NCBI RefSeq assembly: GCF_014648675.1
Contig: NZ_BMRO01000018.1
Span: 37,188-101,187, forward strand
From: Actinomadura livida
GTDB taxonomy: Bacteria; Actinomycetota; Actinomycetes; Streptosporangiales; Streptosporangiaceae
Direction: 5' to 3'
Length of the DNA stretch: 64,000 bases
The notes under the pieces are model-generated. The model made no database searches. It was not told where the DNA came from and was given only the letters and a program-made list of their open reading frames with translations. Of this stretch, positions 29,229 to 37,639 are shown piece after piece. The position numbers were made by a program, and so were the translations under genes. The stretch's first letter is position 1, and every line of letters starts with the position of its first letter.

Positions 29229-29606
29229 ATGACGGAGTCGCGCGAACCCGCGGAGGTGGACGGCCCGCTGGAGCAGAACCTCTTGCTCGCCCGGCGGGTG
29301 GTCGACGCCGCCCAGCAGGAGATGATCGACAAGATGCGGCAGCGCGTCCCGGCGCTGCGGCTCGGCGCGGTCGCCGGCGCCTTCGGGATGCTCGCCACCG
29401 CGGCCACCTACCGGGCCAACCTCCTGCTGCTGGAGAAGAAGCTGCCGCCGGAGCTCGCCTCGTTCGTCGCGGCGGCCGTGTACGGGGGCGGGGCCGGAGC
29501 CGCGGCGGTGGCCGCGTCCCGCAAGTGGCGGGGCCTTCCCACGCCGCTGCCCACCGACACGGCCCGGACGGTCGTGGAGATCCTCTCCGGCTCCGACGAC
29601 GACTGA
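29229..29606 (+). CDS. Small membrane protein, holin-like
   Basis: A 125-residue protein with an N-terminal amphipathic region (LEQNLLLARRVVDAAQQEMIDK is partly helical) and two hydrophobic helices (about 48-66 and 80-100) separated by LLLLEKKLPPE. The layout resembles the actinobacterial holin superfamily III/DUF1469-type proteins, but the match is weak and no phage genes are near. ATG 29229 is 110 bp from the divergent geosmin synthase start, so both promoters share that gap. Function unknown. Confidence 0.6.
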   Translation: MTESREPAEVDGPLEQNLLLARRVVDAAQQEMIDKMRQRVPALRLGAVAGAFGMLATAATYRANLLLLEKKLPPELASFVAAAVYGGGAGAAAVAASRKWRGLPTPLPTDTARTVVEILSGSDDD

Positions 29607-29675
29607 CCCCGCCGTCCCCCGACAGCGCCGCCCGGCCGCCGACTCACTCCGGTGATCCGGGGTAGGGGGCGGTGC

Positions 29676-30215
29676 ATGGACAGTGAAGCGACCCCGGTCG
29701 TCGCCGCCATAGCCCTGGTCGTGAACGGCACAGAGCACCGGCTCAGCGTCGACACCCGCGCCTCCCTGCTGGACGTCCTGCGCGAGTACCTCGGGCTGAC
29801 GGGCTCGAAGAAGGGCTGCGACCACGGGCAGTGCGGTGCGTGCACCGTCCTGCTCGACGGGCGCCGCGCGAACTCGTGCCTCGCGCTGGCCGTCGCGCAC
29901 GACGGCGCCGAGATCGTCACCGTGGAAGGGCTCGCGGAGGACGGGCGGCTCAGCCCCCTCCAGGAGGCGTTCATCGAGCAGGACGCCTTCCAGTGCGGCT
30001 ACTGCACCCCGGGCCAGCTGTGTTCCGCCACGGGAATGCTGAACGAGGCCGAGCAGGGCTGGCCCAGCGCCATCACCGAGGACGTCGCGGCCGACCCGGT
30101 CCTCGACGACGCCGAGATCCGCGAGCGGATGAGCGGCAACCTGTGCCGCTGCGGCGCCTACCGCGGCATCGTCGCGGCCCTCCGCGAGGTGGGCGGAGAG
30201 GGGGCGCGGCCATGA
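29676..30215 (+). CDS. Aldehyde oxidoreductase, 2Fe-2S subunit (PaoA-like)
   Basis: A 179-residue small subunit of the xanthine oxidase family. The N-terminal plant-type cluster uses Cys48, Cys53, Cys56 and Cys68 (KGCDHGQCGACTVLLDG); the C-terminal cluster uses Cys107 and Cys110 (QCGYCTPGQ) with Cys157 and Cys159 (NLCRCGAY). It passes electrons from the molybdenum site to FAD. ATG 29676 with TAGGGGGC upstream. Its stop overlaps the next gene's ATG, so it is the first of a coupled three-gene operon (2Fe-2S, FAD, Mo subunits). Confidence 0.92.
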   Translation: MDSEATPVVAAIALVVNGTEHRLSVDTRASLLDVLREYLGLTGSKKGCDHGQCGACTVLLDGRRANSCLALAVAHDGAEIVTVEGLAEDGRLSPLQEAFIEQDAFQCGYCTPGQLCSATGMLNEAEQGWPSAITEDVAADPVLDDAEIRERMSGNLCRCGAYRGIVAALREVGGEGARP

Positions 30216-31186
30216 GGCCGTTCGCGTACGAGCGCGCGACCAGCGCCGAGGACGCGCTGGCCCGGCACGAGGACGGCGCCCGCTACCTCGGCGGCGGCAC
30301 CAACCTCGTCGACCTGATGCGCCTCGGTGTCGAGGAGCCCGCGAAGCTGGTGGACGTCACGGGCCTCGCCCACGACCGCATCGAGCGGACCCCGGACGGC
30401 ACCCTCCTCGTCGGCGCCGCCGTCACCAACAGCGACCTCGCCGCCGACCGGACCGTCCGCGAGGAGTTCCCGATGCTGTCGAGGGCCGTCCTGGCGGGCG
30501 CTTCGGGCCAGCTCCGCAACCTCGCGACCGTCGGCGGCAACCTCCTCCAGCGCACGCGGTGCTCCTACTTCCAGGACGCGTCCAAGCCGTGCAACAAGCG
30601 GAACCCCGGGAGCGGCTGCCCGGCGCGCGACGGCGAGCACCACAACCTGGCGGTACTCGGGCATTCGGACGCGTGCGTCGCGACCCATCCGTCCGACATG
30701 GCGGTGGCGCTCGCGGCGCTCGGCGCGTCGGTCCGGGTGGTCGGCCGCGGCGGGGAGCGGACCGTCCCGCTCGGCGACTTCCACCGGCTCCCCGGCGCCG
30801 AGCCGCAGCGCGACACCGTGCTCGAACCGGGCGACCTCGTCACCGCGGTCGTGGTGCCGCCGCTGCGGATGCCGGCCGCGTACCGCAAGGTCCGCGAGCG
30901 CGCGTCGTTCGCGTTCGCCCTGGTGTCGATCGCGGCGGCGCTGGACGTCCGCGACGGGACGGTCCGGGACGCGCGGCTGGCGCTGGGCGGCGTCGCCCAC
31001 AAGCCCTGGCGGGCGGGAAGGGCCGAGGACGTGCTGCGGGGCGCCCCGGCGACCGAGGAGACGTTCGCCCGCGCCGCCGACGCCGAGCTCGCCGCCGCGG
31101 AGCCGCTGCGCGACAACGCCTACAAGGTGCCGCTCGCGCGCAACCTCATCGTGCGCACGCTGGCCGAACTGGGGGAGGGGTCATGA
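30212..31186 (+). CDS. Aldehyde oxidoreductase, FAD subunit (PaoB-like)
   Basis: A 324-residue medium subunit with the FAD-binding motif YLGGGTNLVDLM and a second LRNLATVGGNLLQRTRCS. Four cysteines (117, 127, 136, 155) in the insert after residue 115 match the extra 4Fe-4S site seen in PaoABC-type periplasmic aldehyde oxidases, unlike ordinary xanthine dehydrogenases. The C-terminal CO-dehydrogenase-flavoprotein domain begins near 200. ATG 30212 and TGA 31184 overlap both neighbours by 4 bp. Confidence 0.92.
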   Translation: MRPFAYERATSAEDALARHEDGARYLGGGTNLVDLMRLGVEEPAKLVDVTGLAHDRIERTPDGTLLVGAAVTNSDLAADRTVREEFPMLSRAVLAGASGQLRNLATVGGNLLQRTRCSYFQDASKPCNKRNPGSGCPARDGEHHNLAVLGHSDACVATHPSDMAVALAALGASVRVVGRGGERTVPLGDFHRLPGAEPQRDTVLEPGDLVTAVVVPPLRMPAAYRKVRERASFAFALVSIAAALDVRDGTVRDARLALGGVAHKPWRAGRAEDVLRGAPATEETFARAADAELAAAEPLRDNAYKVPLARNLIVRTLAELGEGS

Positions 31187-33240
31187 CGCACCGGATCGAG
31201 GGCCGCGAGAAGGTCACCGGCAAGGCCCGCTACGCCTACGAGTACCCGCTGGAGGCCCCCGCGTACGTCTCGGCCGTGCAGGCGGAGGCCGGAAAGGGCG
31301 AGATCGTGTCGGTGGACGCCGCGTCCGCGCGGCGGCTTCCGGGCGTCCTCGCCGTCCTGTCCTGCGAGAACGCGCCTCAGCTCGCGTCGCGCTCGAACGG
31401 GGAGCTGGCGGTCTTCCAGTCCCGGACGGTCTCCTACCGGGGCCAGTTCGTCGCCGCCGTCGTCGCCGAGACGCTGGAGACGGCCCGGGAGGCGGCCCGG
31501 CTGCTCCGGATCGAGTACGCCGCCGAGGCCCCCGACGTCCGGCTCCGCGACGACCACCCCGGTCTCTACAGGCCCGAGGAGATCAACACCGGGGTGCCCG
31601 CGGACACCGAGATGGGAGACCCGGAGGCGGCCCTCAGCGACTCGGACGTGCAGGTCGACGTCACCTACACGACCCCCGCCGAGCACAACAACCCCATGGA
31701 GCCGCACACCACCGTCGCCCACTGGAACGAGGACGGATCCCTCACGCTCTACGAGTCCACCCAGGGCGCGTCCACGCACCAGCGGACGATCGCCAGGATC
31801 TTCGGGCTCGACCGGGAGCAGGTGCGGGTCGTGTCCCCGCACGTGGGCGGCGGGTTCGGCGCCAAGGGCACGCCCCGTCCGAACGCGGTGCTGGCGGCGA
31901 TGGCCGCGCGGGAGGTCGGCCGCCCGGTCAAGTTCGCGGTGCCGCGCCAGCAGATGTACGCGACCACCGGCTACCGCACGCCCACCATCCAGCGGCTCAG
32001 GCTCGGCGCCGCCGCCGACGGGACGCTCAACGCGATCGTGCACGACGTGGTCGAGCAGACGTCCACGGTCCGCGAGTTCGCCGAGCAGACCGCCGCGCCG
32101 ACCCGGATCATGTACCGGGCCCCGCACCGCCGCACGACGCACCGGGTCGTGGCGCTGGACGTCCCGACGCCGTCGTGGATGCGGGCGCCGGGCGAGACCC
32201 CCGGCATGTACGCGCTCGAATCGGCGCTGGACGAGCTGGCCGCCGCGGCCGGGATCGACCCCGTCGAGCTTCGGATCCGCAACGACACCGACCACGAGCC
32301 GGAGAGCGGCCTGCCGTTCAGCTCCCGCAACCTCGTCGCGTGCCTGCGGGAGGGCGCGGAGCGGTTCGGCTGGGCCGGCCGCGACCCGGCGCCCCGCTCC
32401 CGCCGCGCGGGCCGCAGGCTGGTCGGGACGGGCGTCGCGGCGTCCACCTACCCGGCGCGCCTCAACCCGGGCCGGGCGACGGCGCGGGCCGAGCCGGACG
32501 GGACGTTCACGGTCCGGATCGCCGCCGCCGACATCGGCACCGGCGCCCGCACCGCGCTCGCGCTGCTCGCCGCCGAGACGCTCAAGGCGGACCTCGGCCG
32601 GGTGCGCATGGAGGTGGGCGACAGCTCCTTCCCCACCGCGTCCGTCGCGGGCGGATCCAGCGGGACGGCCAGCTGGGGCACCGCCGTGGTCCGGGCGTGC
32701 GAGGCGCTGCGCGAGCGGCTGAACGGGGCCGTCCCGCCGGAGGGCGTCGAGGCGTCGGCCGACACCCGGGACGAGGTCGAGGCGCAGGAGCGGTACGCCC
32801 GGCACGCCTTCGGCGCGCAGTTCGCGGAGGTCGAGGTGGACGTCGACACCGGGGAGGTCCGCGTCTCCCGGATGCTGGGCGTGTTCGCCGCCGGGCGGAT
32901 CGTCAACCCGGTCACGGCCCGCTCGCAGTTCGTCGGCGGCATGACGATGGGCATCGGGATGGCGCTGATGGAGGAGAGCGTCATGGACGAGCGGTTCGGC
33001 GACTACCTCAACCGCGACCTCGCCCAGTACCACGTCCCGGCCTGCGCGGACGTCCCCGACATCGAGGCGGTGTGGCTGGAGGAGTCGGACCCGCACCTGA
33101 ACCCGATGGGCGCCAAGGGCATCGGCGAGATCGGCATCGTGGGCGCCGCCGCGGCGATCGGCAACGCCGTCCACCACGCGACCGGGGTCCGCGTCCGCGA
33201 CCTGCCGATCACCCCGCCGAAGCTGCTGGCGCGCGGGTGA
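31183..33240 (+). CDS. Aldehyde oxidoreductase, molybdenum-binding subunit (PaoC-like)
   Basis: A 685-residue large subunit that oxidises the aldehyde or N-heterocycle at a molybdopterin centre. Visible motifs: the HVGGGFGAKG loop binding the cofactor, and the catalytic glutamate (about Glu649) in KGIGEIG near the C-terminus. Length is at the short end typical of PaoC. ATG 31183 overlaps the FAD-subunit stop. No XdhC-type maturation gene or twin-arginine signal is visible in the operon, so maturation must come from elsewhere and the complex is probably cytoplasmic. The substrate range is not predictable. Confidence 0.92.
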   Translation: MTHRIEGREKVTGKARYAYEYPLEAPAYVSAVQAEAGKGEIVSVDAASARRLPGVLAVLSCENAPQLASRSNGELAVFQSRTVSYRGQFVAAVVAETLETAREAARLLRIEYAAEAPDVRLRDDHPGLYRPEEINTGVPADTEMGDPEAALSDSDVQVDVTYTTPAEHNNPMEPHTTVAHWNEDGSLTLYESTQGASTHQRTIARIFGLDREQVRVVSPHVGGGFGAKGTPRPNAVLAAMAAREVGRPVKFAVPRQQMYATTGYRTPTIQRLRLGAAADGTLNAIVHDVVEQTSTVREFAEQTAAPTRIMYRAPHRRTTHRVVALDVPTPSWMRAPGETPGMYALESALDELAAAAGIDPVELRIRNDTDHEPESGLPFSSRNLVACLREGAERFGWAGRDPAPRSRRAGRRLVGTGVAASTYPARLNPGRATARAEPDGTFTVRIAAADIGTGARTALALLAAETLKADLGRVRMEVGDSSFPTASVAGGSSGTASWGTAVVRACEALRERLNGAVPPEGVEASADTRDEVEAQERYARHAFGAQFAEVEVDVDTGEVRVSRMLGVFAAGRIVNPVTARSQFVGGMTMGIGMALMEESVMDERFGDYLNRDLAQYHVPACADVPDIEAVWLEESDPHLNPMGAKGIGEIGIVGAAAAIGNAVHHATGVRVRDLPITPPKLLARG

Positions 33241-33244
33241 GGGG

Positions 33245-33490
33245 CTACTGGCGGTAGTCCTCGACCTCGGAGGCGGGACGGACCTGCGCCTCGTCGGGGT
33301 TCTGCCCCGCCTCGATGCGCGCCCGCCGCTGCCTGAGCAGGTCCCAGCACTGGTCGAGCGCCACCTCGAGCTCCCGGAGCCGCTGCCGCGCCTCGGCACC
33401 GCCCGTCTCGGCGCGCTCGTGCGCGTCGCGCAGCGCGTGCTCCTCCGCGATGAACTCGTTGATGCGGTTCAGTATGGCCTTCTCGTCCAT
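33245..33490 (-). CDS. DUF2630 family protein
   Basis: An 81-residue, highly helical protein: AILNRINEFIAEEHALRD, then RELEVALDQCWDLLRQRRA and a short polar tail (NPDEAQVRPASEVEDYRQ). This is the DUF2630 pattern found widely in actinobacteria with no known role. It is convergent with the molybdenum-subunit gene (4 bp apart). ATG 33490 starts the conserved region. Confidence 0.85.
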   Translation of the reverse strand: MDEKAILNRINEFIAEEHALRDAHERAETGGAEARQRLRELEVALDQCWDLLRQRRARIEAGQNPDEAQVRPASEVEDYRQ

Positions 33491-33611
33491 GAAACGGCTC
33501 CCGATGGTGGTTTTCCCGCTCGGTGGGGTTCAGAAGGTGCCGACAGATGAGAGCCTGGCATATACGGGGCCGCCCCCGGTAGCGGCGCCCCCGGCCATAG
33601 GCGAGGAGCGG

Positions 33612-34025
33612 ATGACGGTCTGGCGGATCACCGACGGTGAGGGCGGCCTGGAGTCCGGGCGGCGCGCGTCCCCGCACTACGACATCGTCGAGCACGACAC
33701 CGCGCTGCTGCGCATCGCGGGCGCGTCGGCCTCGCCCTGGCTGCGGATGGCCGGGGAGATCGACGTCTCGAACGCCCGGGACGTGTCGCGCGCCCTCGGC
33801 GGCGCCCGGGACCGCGTGCCCGGGGACGTCCACGTCGACCTGGCGGGCGTCGAGTTCGTCGACGTCGCCGGCCTGCGCGCCTTCACCCTGACGGCCCGGG
33901 AACTGCACGCGCGCGACCGCATGCTCGTCCTGCACTCGGTGTCGTCCCACATCGAGCGGCTGTTCCGGCTGATCGGCTGGAGCGGAACACCCGGCCTGCG
34001 GGTGCACTGCCGCCCCCGCGCATAA
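33612..34025 (+). CDS. STAS-domain protein, anti-sigma factor antagonist-like
   Basis: A 137-residue protein. After about 45 variable residues comes a STAS domain: LRMAGEIDVSNARDV, VHVDLAGVEFVDVAGLRAF, then LHSVSSHIERLFRLIGW. In the phosphorylation loop the usual D-S-S is replaced by FVDVAGL, so the phosphorylatable serine is absent and regulation by phosphorylation is doubtful. GAGGAGCGG precedes ATG 33612. No cognate kinase or sigma factor is adjacent. Confidence 0.8.
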   Translation: MTVWRITDGEGGLESGRRASPHYDIVEHDTALLRIAGASASPWLRMAGEIDVSNARDVSRALGGARDRVPGDVHVDLAGVEFVDVAGLRAFTLTARELHARDRMLVLHSVSSHIERLFRLIGWSGTPGLRVHCRPRA

Positions 34026-34090
34026 GGCGCCGGAGCGGTGCGGCGGTAATGCCGTCTCCATAACCCCGCGAATTGCCGGTAAAGGACGCC

Positions 34091-34106
34091 CGTTTTGCGC
34101 GAAACG
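34091..34106. promoter_or_regulatory. Near-palindrome before the acetate-transporter gene
   Basis: CGTTTTGCGCGAAACG is a 16-bp near-palindrome (one mismatched pair) 77 bp before the SatP-like gene start. Position suits an operator or promoter-proximal site; the binding protein is unknown. Confidence 0.3.
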
Positions 34107-34182
34107 ACCGTTCTCGTAGTCGTTTGCCCTGCCCAGGCACGGTTACCACGAATATACGGCTCTCCGAACAAAGGGGGATTTC

Positions 34183-35004
34183 ATGGTAAGGCGCAGAGGA
34201 CGGGCCGTTTCGCCGGAGCCCGGCGCGCAGGCGGCCGTGCCGCCCGCCGAAGGAGCCGCCCCGGCGGCGCCGGGACCGGTCCGCGAACGGAGCGAGCACG
34301 CGATGTGGGAGGACCGGACACGGGTCGTCCTGACACCGATCGCCGCGCCGTCCATCCTCGGGCTGTTCGGGTTCGCCGGCGCGACCATGATGGTCGGCGC
34401 GTGGCAGGCCGAGTGGTACGGCAACGCCCTGACCCCGCTGATCCTGTGGCCGTTCGCGCTGGTGTTCGGCGGCATCGCGCAGCTCATCGCCACCGTCTGG
34501 GCCTACCGCGCCCGGGACGGGGTAGCGACCGCGATGCACGGGGCGTGGGGCTCGTTCTGGGTGGCATTCGGCCTGCTGTTCGGGCTGGTCAGCATCGGCG
34601 CCTTTCCGGCGGCACTGGCCCCCGTGGCCGGGACGGTCAGCGAGGGGTTCGCGTTCTGGTGGGTCGGCCTCGCGGTCATCACCGCCCTGGGCGCGATCGC
34701 CGCGCTCGGCCAGAACCTGGCGGTCACGGGGGTCCTGGCGACGCTGGCGGCGGGCGCCGGCTTCACCGCGGCGGGCTGGTTCGCGCCGTCGGAGTGGTCG
34801 CTGAACGTCGGCGGCTGGCTGTTCGTCGCGTCCGCGGTCATCGCCCTGTACACGGCCGCCGCGATGATGTTCGAGGGCAGTTTCGGGCGGACGATCCTCC
34901 CGGTCGGCAAGCTCCGCCGCGCCGCCGAGAACGTGCCCGGCCACAAGGCGGCCCGGCCGCTGGAGTACGCGGGGGGCCAGCCCGGCGTGAAGAGCGGCCA
35001 GTGA
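34183..35004 (+). CDS. GPR1/FUN34/YaaH (SatP-like) acetate transporter family protein
   Basis: A 273-residue protein with six predicted membrane helices (about 50-235). The N-terminal signature (PSILGLFGFAGATMMVGAWQ) and WPFALVFGGIAQL fit the SatP/YaaH family, which moves acetate and succinate. The first 45 residues are a Pro/Ala/Glu-rich cytosolic extension. ATG 34183 follows AAGGGGGATTTC. The canonical NPA(P/S) motif of the family reads TPIAAPSILG here, so substrate preference is uncertain. Confidence 0.8.
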   Translation: MVRRRGRAVSPEPGAQAAVPPAEGAAPAAPGPVRERSEHAMWEDRTRVVLTPIAAPSILGLFGFAGATMMVGAWQAEWYGNALTPLILWPFALVFGGIAQLIATVWAYRARDGVATAMHGAWGSFWVAFGLLFGLVSIGAFPAALAPVAGTVSEGFAFWWVGLAVITALGAIAALGQNLAVTGVLATLAAGAGFTAAGWFAPSEWSLNVGGWLFVASAVIALYTAAAMMFEGSFGRTILPVGKLRRAAENVPGHKAARPLEYAGGQPGVKSGQ

Positions 35005-35083
35005 TCTCCGGCGTGTCGGCTTGACTTTCCCGTTGCCCTATCCTGGACCGATCCTTGACGATCGGTTCGGGAAGGGGGCGGGA

Positions 35084-35266
35084 ATGCCCGTCGTCCGCCG
35101 GACGTGGCGCCGCCTCGTCCACACCTACCACCGGCTGTGCGCGCGGGACGACGCCGTGACGCACGGCTTCACGGTGCCGAGCGGCGTCTGGTCCTGCGAC
35201 CGCTGCCGCGAACCCCACCTGGAACTCTCCTCCCTCCTCCGGCACGTCCGCACCGAGCACCCCTGA
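35084..35266 (+). CDS. Small zinc-finger-like protein
   Basis: A 60-residue protein beginning at ATG 35084 with GAAGGGGGCGGGA upstream. The last 30 residues contain WSCDRCREPHLELSSLLRHV then RTEH, a Cys-X2-Cys ... His-X4-His arrangement like a C2H2 zinc finger. The basic N-terminus (RRTWRRLVHTYHRL) could contact nucleic acid. No family name is assigned; function is unknown. Confidence 0.5.
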   Translation: MPVVRRTWRRLVHTYHRLCARDDAVTHGFTVPSGVWSCDRCREPHLELSSLLRHVRTEHP

Positions 35267-35315
35267 CACCTCGCCAAGAGGGGCCGTAGGCTCTGAGGCC
35301 GACGGAGGGGGTCAT

Positions 35316-36110
35316 ATGGAGCAGATGCGCGCCTACACCGCGGCCTGGGAGCAGACGGTCCGATCGACGCTCGCGCTCGCCGAGACGTTCGGCGGAGCCG
35401 ACTGGGAGCGGCCGACCGAGTGCCCCGGCTGGACGGTGAAGGACCAGCTGGCGCACCTCGCCGGCGTCGAGGTCGACCTGCTGGGCGATCCGGCTGCCGA
35501 GATCGACGTGCCCGCGTTCGACCACGTCCGCAACGATCTCGGCCAGTTCATGGAGAAGGCGGTGCACGTGCGCCGCGCCGTCCCGGGGCCGGCCGTGGCG
35601 GCGGAGCTGGCGGGCGCCCTGGAGCGCCGCCTGGCCCAGCTGCCCGGCCTGGACCCCGACCGCGTGGTCATGCTGCCGGAGGGCCGGGAGGGCACCTACA
35701 CCGAGCTCATGCGGGTCCGGGCGATGGACTGCTGGGTGCACGAGCAGGACATCCGGCGGGCGGTCGGGCGCCCCGGCAACCTCGACGCGCCGGCCGCGCA
35801 CTGCTTCTGGGAGATGCTGAGCAGGGGCCTCCCGCTGGTCGTCGCCCGCCGGGCGAACGCCGGGCCGGGGAAGACCGTGGCGTTCCGGATCTCCGACCCG
35901 CTCGACTTCCACGTGGCCGTCCACGTCAACGACGAGGGACGCGGTCACTGGGCCGAGCCCGAGGAGCCGGACGTCGAGCTGGCCATGGACTGGGAGACCT
36001 ACGTCCGCCTCGCCGCCGGACGCTGCGCCCCCGACGCGGTGACCGTCCGCCTCAGCGGCGATCAGGACCTGGGGAACCGGGTCCTCGCCACCATGGCCCT
36101 CACGCCCTAG
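35316..36110 (+). CDS. Maleylpyruvate isomerase-family mycothiol-dependent enzyme
   Basis: A 264-residue protein of the MDMPI_N/DinB-like superfamily. The N-terminal four-helix bundle carries the metal-site histidines in KDQLAHLAGVE and DCWVHEQDIRR, and ECPGWTVKDQLAH is the conserved entry motif. The C-terminal domain (from about 175) is the MDMPI_C sheet. Known members use mycothiol for isomerisation or detoxification. GGAGGGGGTC precedes ATG 35316. It overlaps the 3' end of the convergent NTF2-like gene by 11 bp. Confidence 0.85.
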   Translation: MEQMRAYTAAWEQTVRSTLALAETFGGADWERPTECPGWTVKDQLAHLAGVEVDLLGDPAAEIDVPAFDHVRNDLGQFMEKAVHVRRAVPGPAVAAELAGALERRLAQLPGLDPDRVVMLPEGREGTYTELMRVRAMDCWVHEQDIRRAVGRPGNLDAPAAHCFWEMLSRGLPLVVARRANAGPGKTVAFRISDPLDFHVAVHVNDEGRGHWAEPEEPDVELAMDWETYVRLAAGRCAPDAVTVRLSGDQDLGNRVLATMALTP

Positions 36111-36588
36111 CGGGGAAGTGGGAGGCGAGGAGTGCGGGGGACTCCTCGCGGCCGTCGAGGACGCGGTTCGTCCGCTCGACGGCGCGCCAGCCGGAGGGCG
36201 TGCGGCGCAGGCGCCAGTGGTTGGCGGTGGCCCGGCGGAGCGTGAAGCCGTCCGCCGTGTTGACGATCATGAGGGTGTAGGCGACCGCGGTGGCGTCGTC
36301 GCCGGAGACCGCGACGTGCGGCGGACCGGTGAAGTGCGCGCAGCCGCCGGCGATCCAGCGCTGGTGCGGGGTGGAGCGGACCATGGCCTCGATCTCCGCC
36401 CGGCCGGTCATCAGGAGTTCGTCCACGTCGTAGACGCCGTCGTCGTCCCAGAGGGCGGCGACGTCCTCGGCTCGGCCGCCGTCGACGAGGGGGCCGTAGG
36501 AGAGGATCAGCCGGGTGATCTCCCGCTCGTCCTCGAGGAGGCGCAGGCGTTCCTCCAGGGCGGCGAGCCGGGCCTCGACAGATGTCAC
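36100..36588 (-). CDS. SnoaL/NTF2-like protein
   Basis: A 162-residue NTF2-fold protein with an N-terminal helix (LAALEERLRLLEDEREIT), then RLILSYGPLVDGGRAEDVAA and WDDDGVYDVDELLMTGRAEI, the classical SnoaL-like cone. Members include dehydratases and ketosteroid-isomerase-like enzymes. GTG 36588 is preceded by CGAGGAGGAAC and overlaps the TGA of the upstream F420-type oxidoreductase, so the two are coupled. Its place beside the steroid cluster suggests a role with a polycyclic ligand, but this is inference. Confidence 0.75.
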   Translation of the reverse strand: MTSVEARLAALEERLRLLEDEREITRLILSYGPLVDGGRAEDVAALWDDDGVYDVDELLMTGRAEIEAMVRSTPHQRWIAGGCAHFTGPPHVAVSGDDATAVAYTLMIVNTADGFTLRRATANHWRLRRTPSGWRAVERTNRVLDGREESPALLASHFPARA

Positions 36589-37460
36589 CGTTCCTCCTCG
36601 AAGGTCAGGTCGTAGGGCGCGGACAGGCCGCGGAGTGCGGCGAGCTGCTCGCAGTAGTGGCCGGGGGACGAGGACGTCAGGCGGACGCCCGCGATCGTGG
36701 CACCCGCCTCGCGGAGCCTCGTGAGCGCGGCGCCGGCGGCGTCCGGGGCGCCGATCGGGTCGAGGCGGCGGGACGGTTCGAGGACGACGTCGAAGCCGGG
36801 CGGCAGGTCGTGGGAGGCGAGCATCTCCCGCAGCGCGCGCAGGGGCAGGCCGAAGGGAACCCAGCCGTCGGCGGTCAGGGCCCGGCGGAGGGAGCGGGCC
36901 GTCCGCCCGCCGATCCACAGCGGGACGCGGTCCTGGACGGCGTGCGGCTCCACGACCATGCCGGCGTAGTCGTAGTGGGGCCCGTGGTACTCGGGCGTGC
37001 GGCGGGACAGGGAGGCGCGGAGCGCGGCGAGGGCGTCGTCGGCGCGGGCGCCGCGCCCGGCGAACGGCGCGCCGAGCAGGTCGAACTCCTCCTCCAGGCT
37101 GCCGACGCCGAGCCCGAGCGTGAGCCGGCCGCCGCTGACGCGGTCGAGCGTCCCGTACCGCTTGGCGACGGCGAGCGGATGGTGGTAGCCGAGCACGAGC
37201 ACCTGGGTCGCCAGGCGGATGCGGGACGTGCGGGCGGCGATGTAGCCGAACGTGGCGAGCGGGTCCCAGTAGACGCCGCCCCGCTGCTTGACGGCCTCCA
37301 GCGGTACGGCGACGTGCTCGCTGCAGGTCAGGTGGTGGTAGCCGAGCCGGTCGGCGGTCTCGGCGATCCGGCCGATCTCCGCGATCCCGGCGTCCCGCTC
37401 CCAGTCCGCGTGGCCGCCGGGCGGCTGCGCCACCACGGGCGTGACGATGCCGACGCGCAT
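36585..37460 (-). CDS. LLM-class F420-dependent oxidoreductase
   Basis: A 291-residue TIM-barrel of the luciferase-like superfamily. Typical stretches: MRVGIVTPVVAQPPGG, RLGYHHLTCSEHVAVP, YGTLDRVSGGRLTLGLGVGS and LWIGGRTARSLRRAL. The LTCSEHVAVP region and the spacing of the barrel motifs are those of F420-using members. Substrate unknown. It is divergent from the IclR gene; the 179-bp gap contains a motif shared with the HsaB/HsaD gap (37579). Its stop overlaps the NTF2-like gene start (GTGA). Confidence 0.82.
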   Translation of the reverse strand: MRVGIVTPVVAQPPGGHADWERDAGIAEIGRIAETADRLGYHHLTCSEHVAVPLEAVKQRGGVYWDPLATFGYIAARTSRIRLATQVLVLGYHHPLAVAKRYGTLDRVSGGRLTLGLGVGSLEEEFDLLGAPFAGRGARADDALAALRASLSRRTPEYHGPHYDYAGMVVEPHAVQDRVPLWIGGRTARSLRRALTADGWVPFGLPLRALREMLASHDLPPGFDVVLEPSRRLDPIGAPDAAGAALTRLREAGATIAGVRLTSSSPGHYCEQLAALRGLSAPYDLTFEEER

Positions 37461-37578
37461 CGGTGCTCCCTTCTACGGCAGGAAAACGTTCTATCACGGG
37501 GGCCGCCGCCGTCGGGCCGCCGTCCCGTTCCCGCGATGCCCTATCTGACCTGGACTTACTCGGGGGCTTCCCATCACA

Positions 37579-37593
37579 CCAAGCGGTTGCTAC
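37579..37593. promoter_or_regulatory. Shared motif, possible IclR binding site (site 1)
   Basis: CCAAGCGGTTGCTAC upstream of the IclR gene resembles CTAAGCGGCAGGTAC at 39245-39259 (11 of 15 identical, pattern CYAAGCGGNNGNTAC). The two copies stand before the regulator gene and before the catabolic genes, as expected of a shared operator. Confidence 0.3.
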
Positions 37594-37639
37594 ATTCTCG
37601 GTAACAAGAATTCATTTCAGTCTCCTGCTGGGAGGTGCG

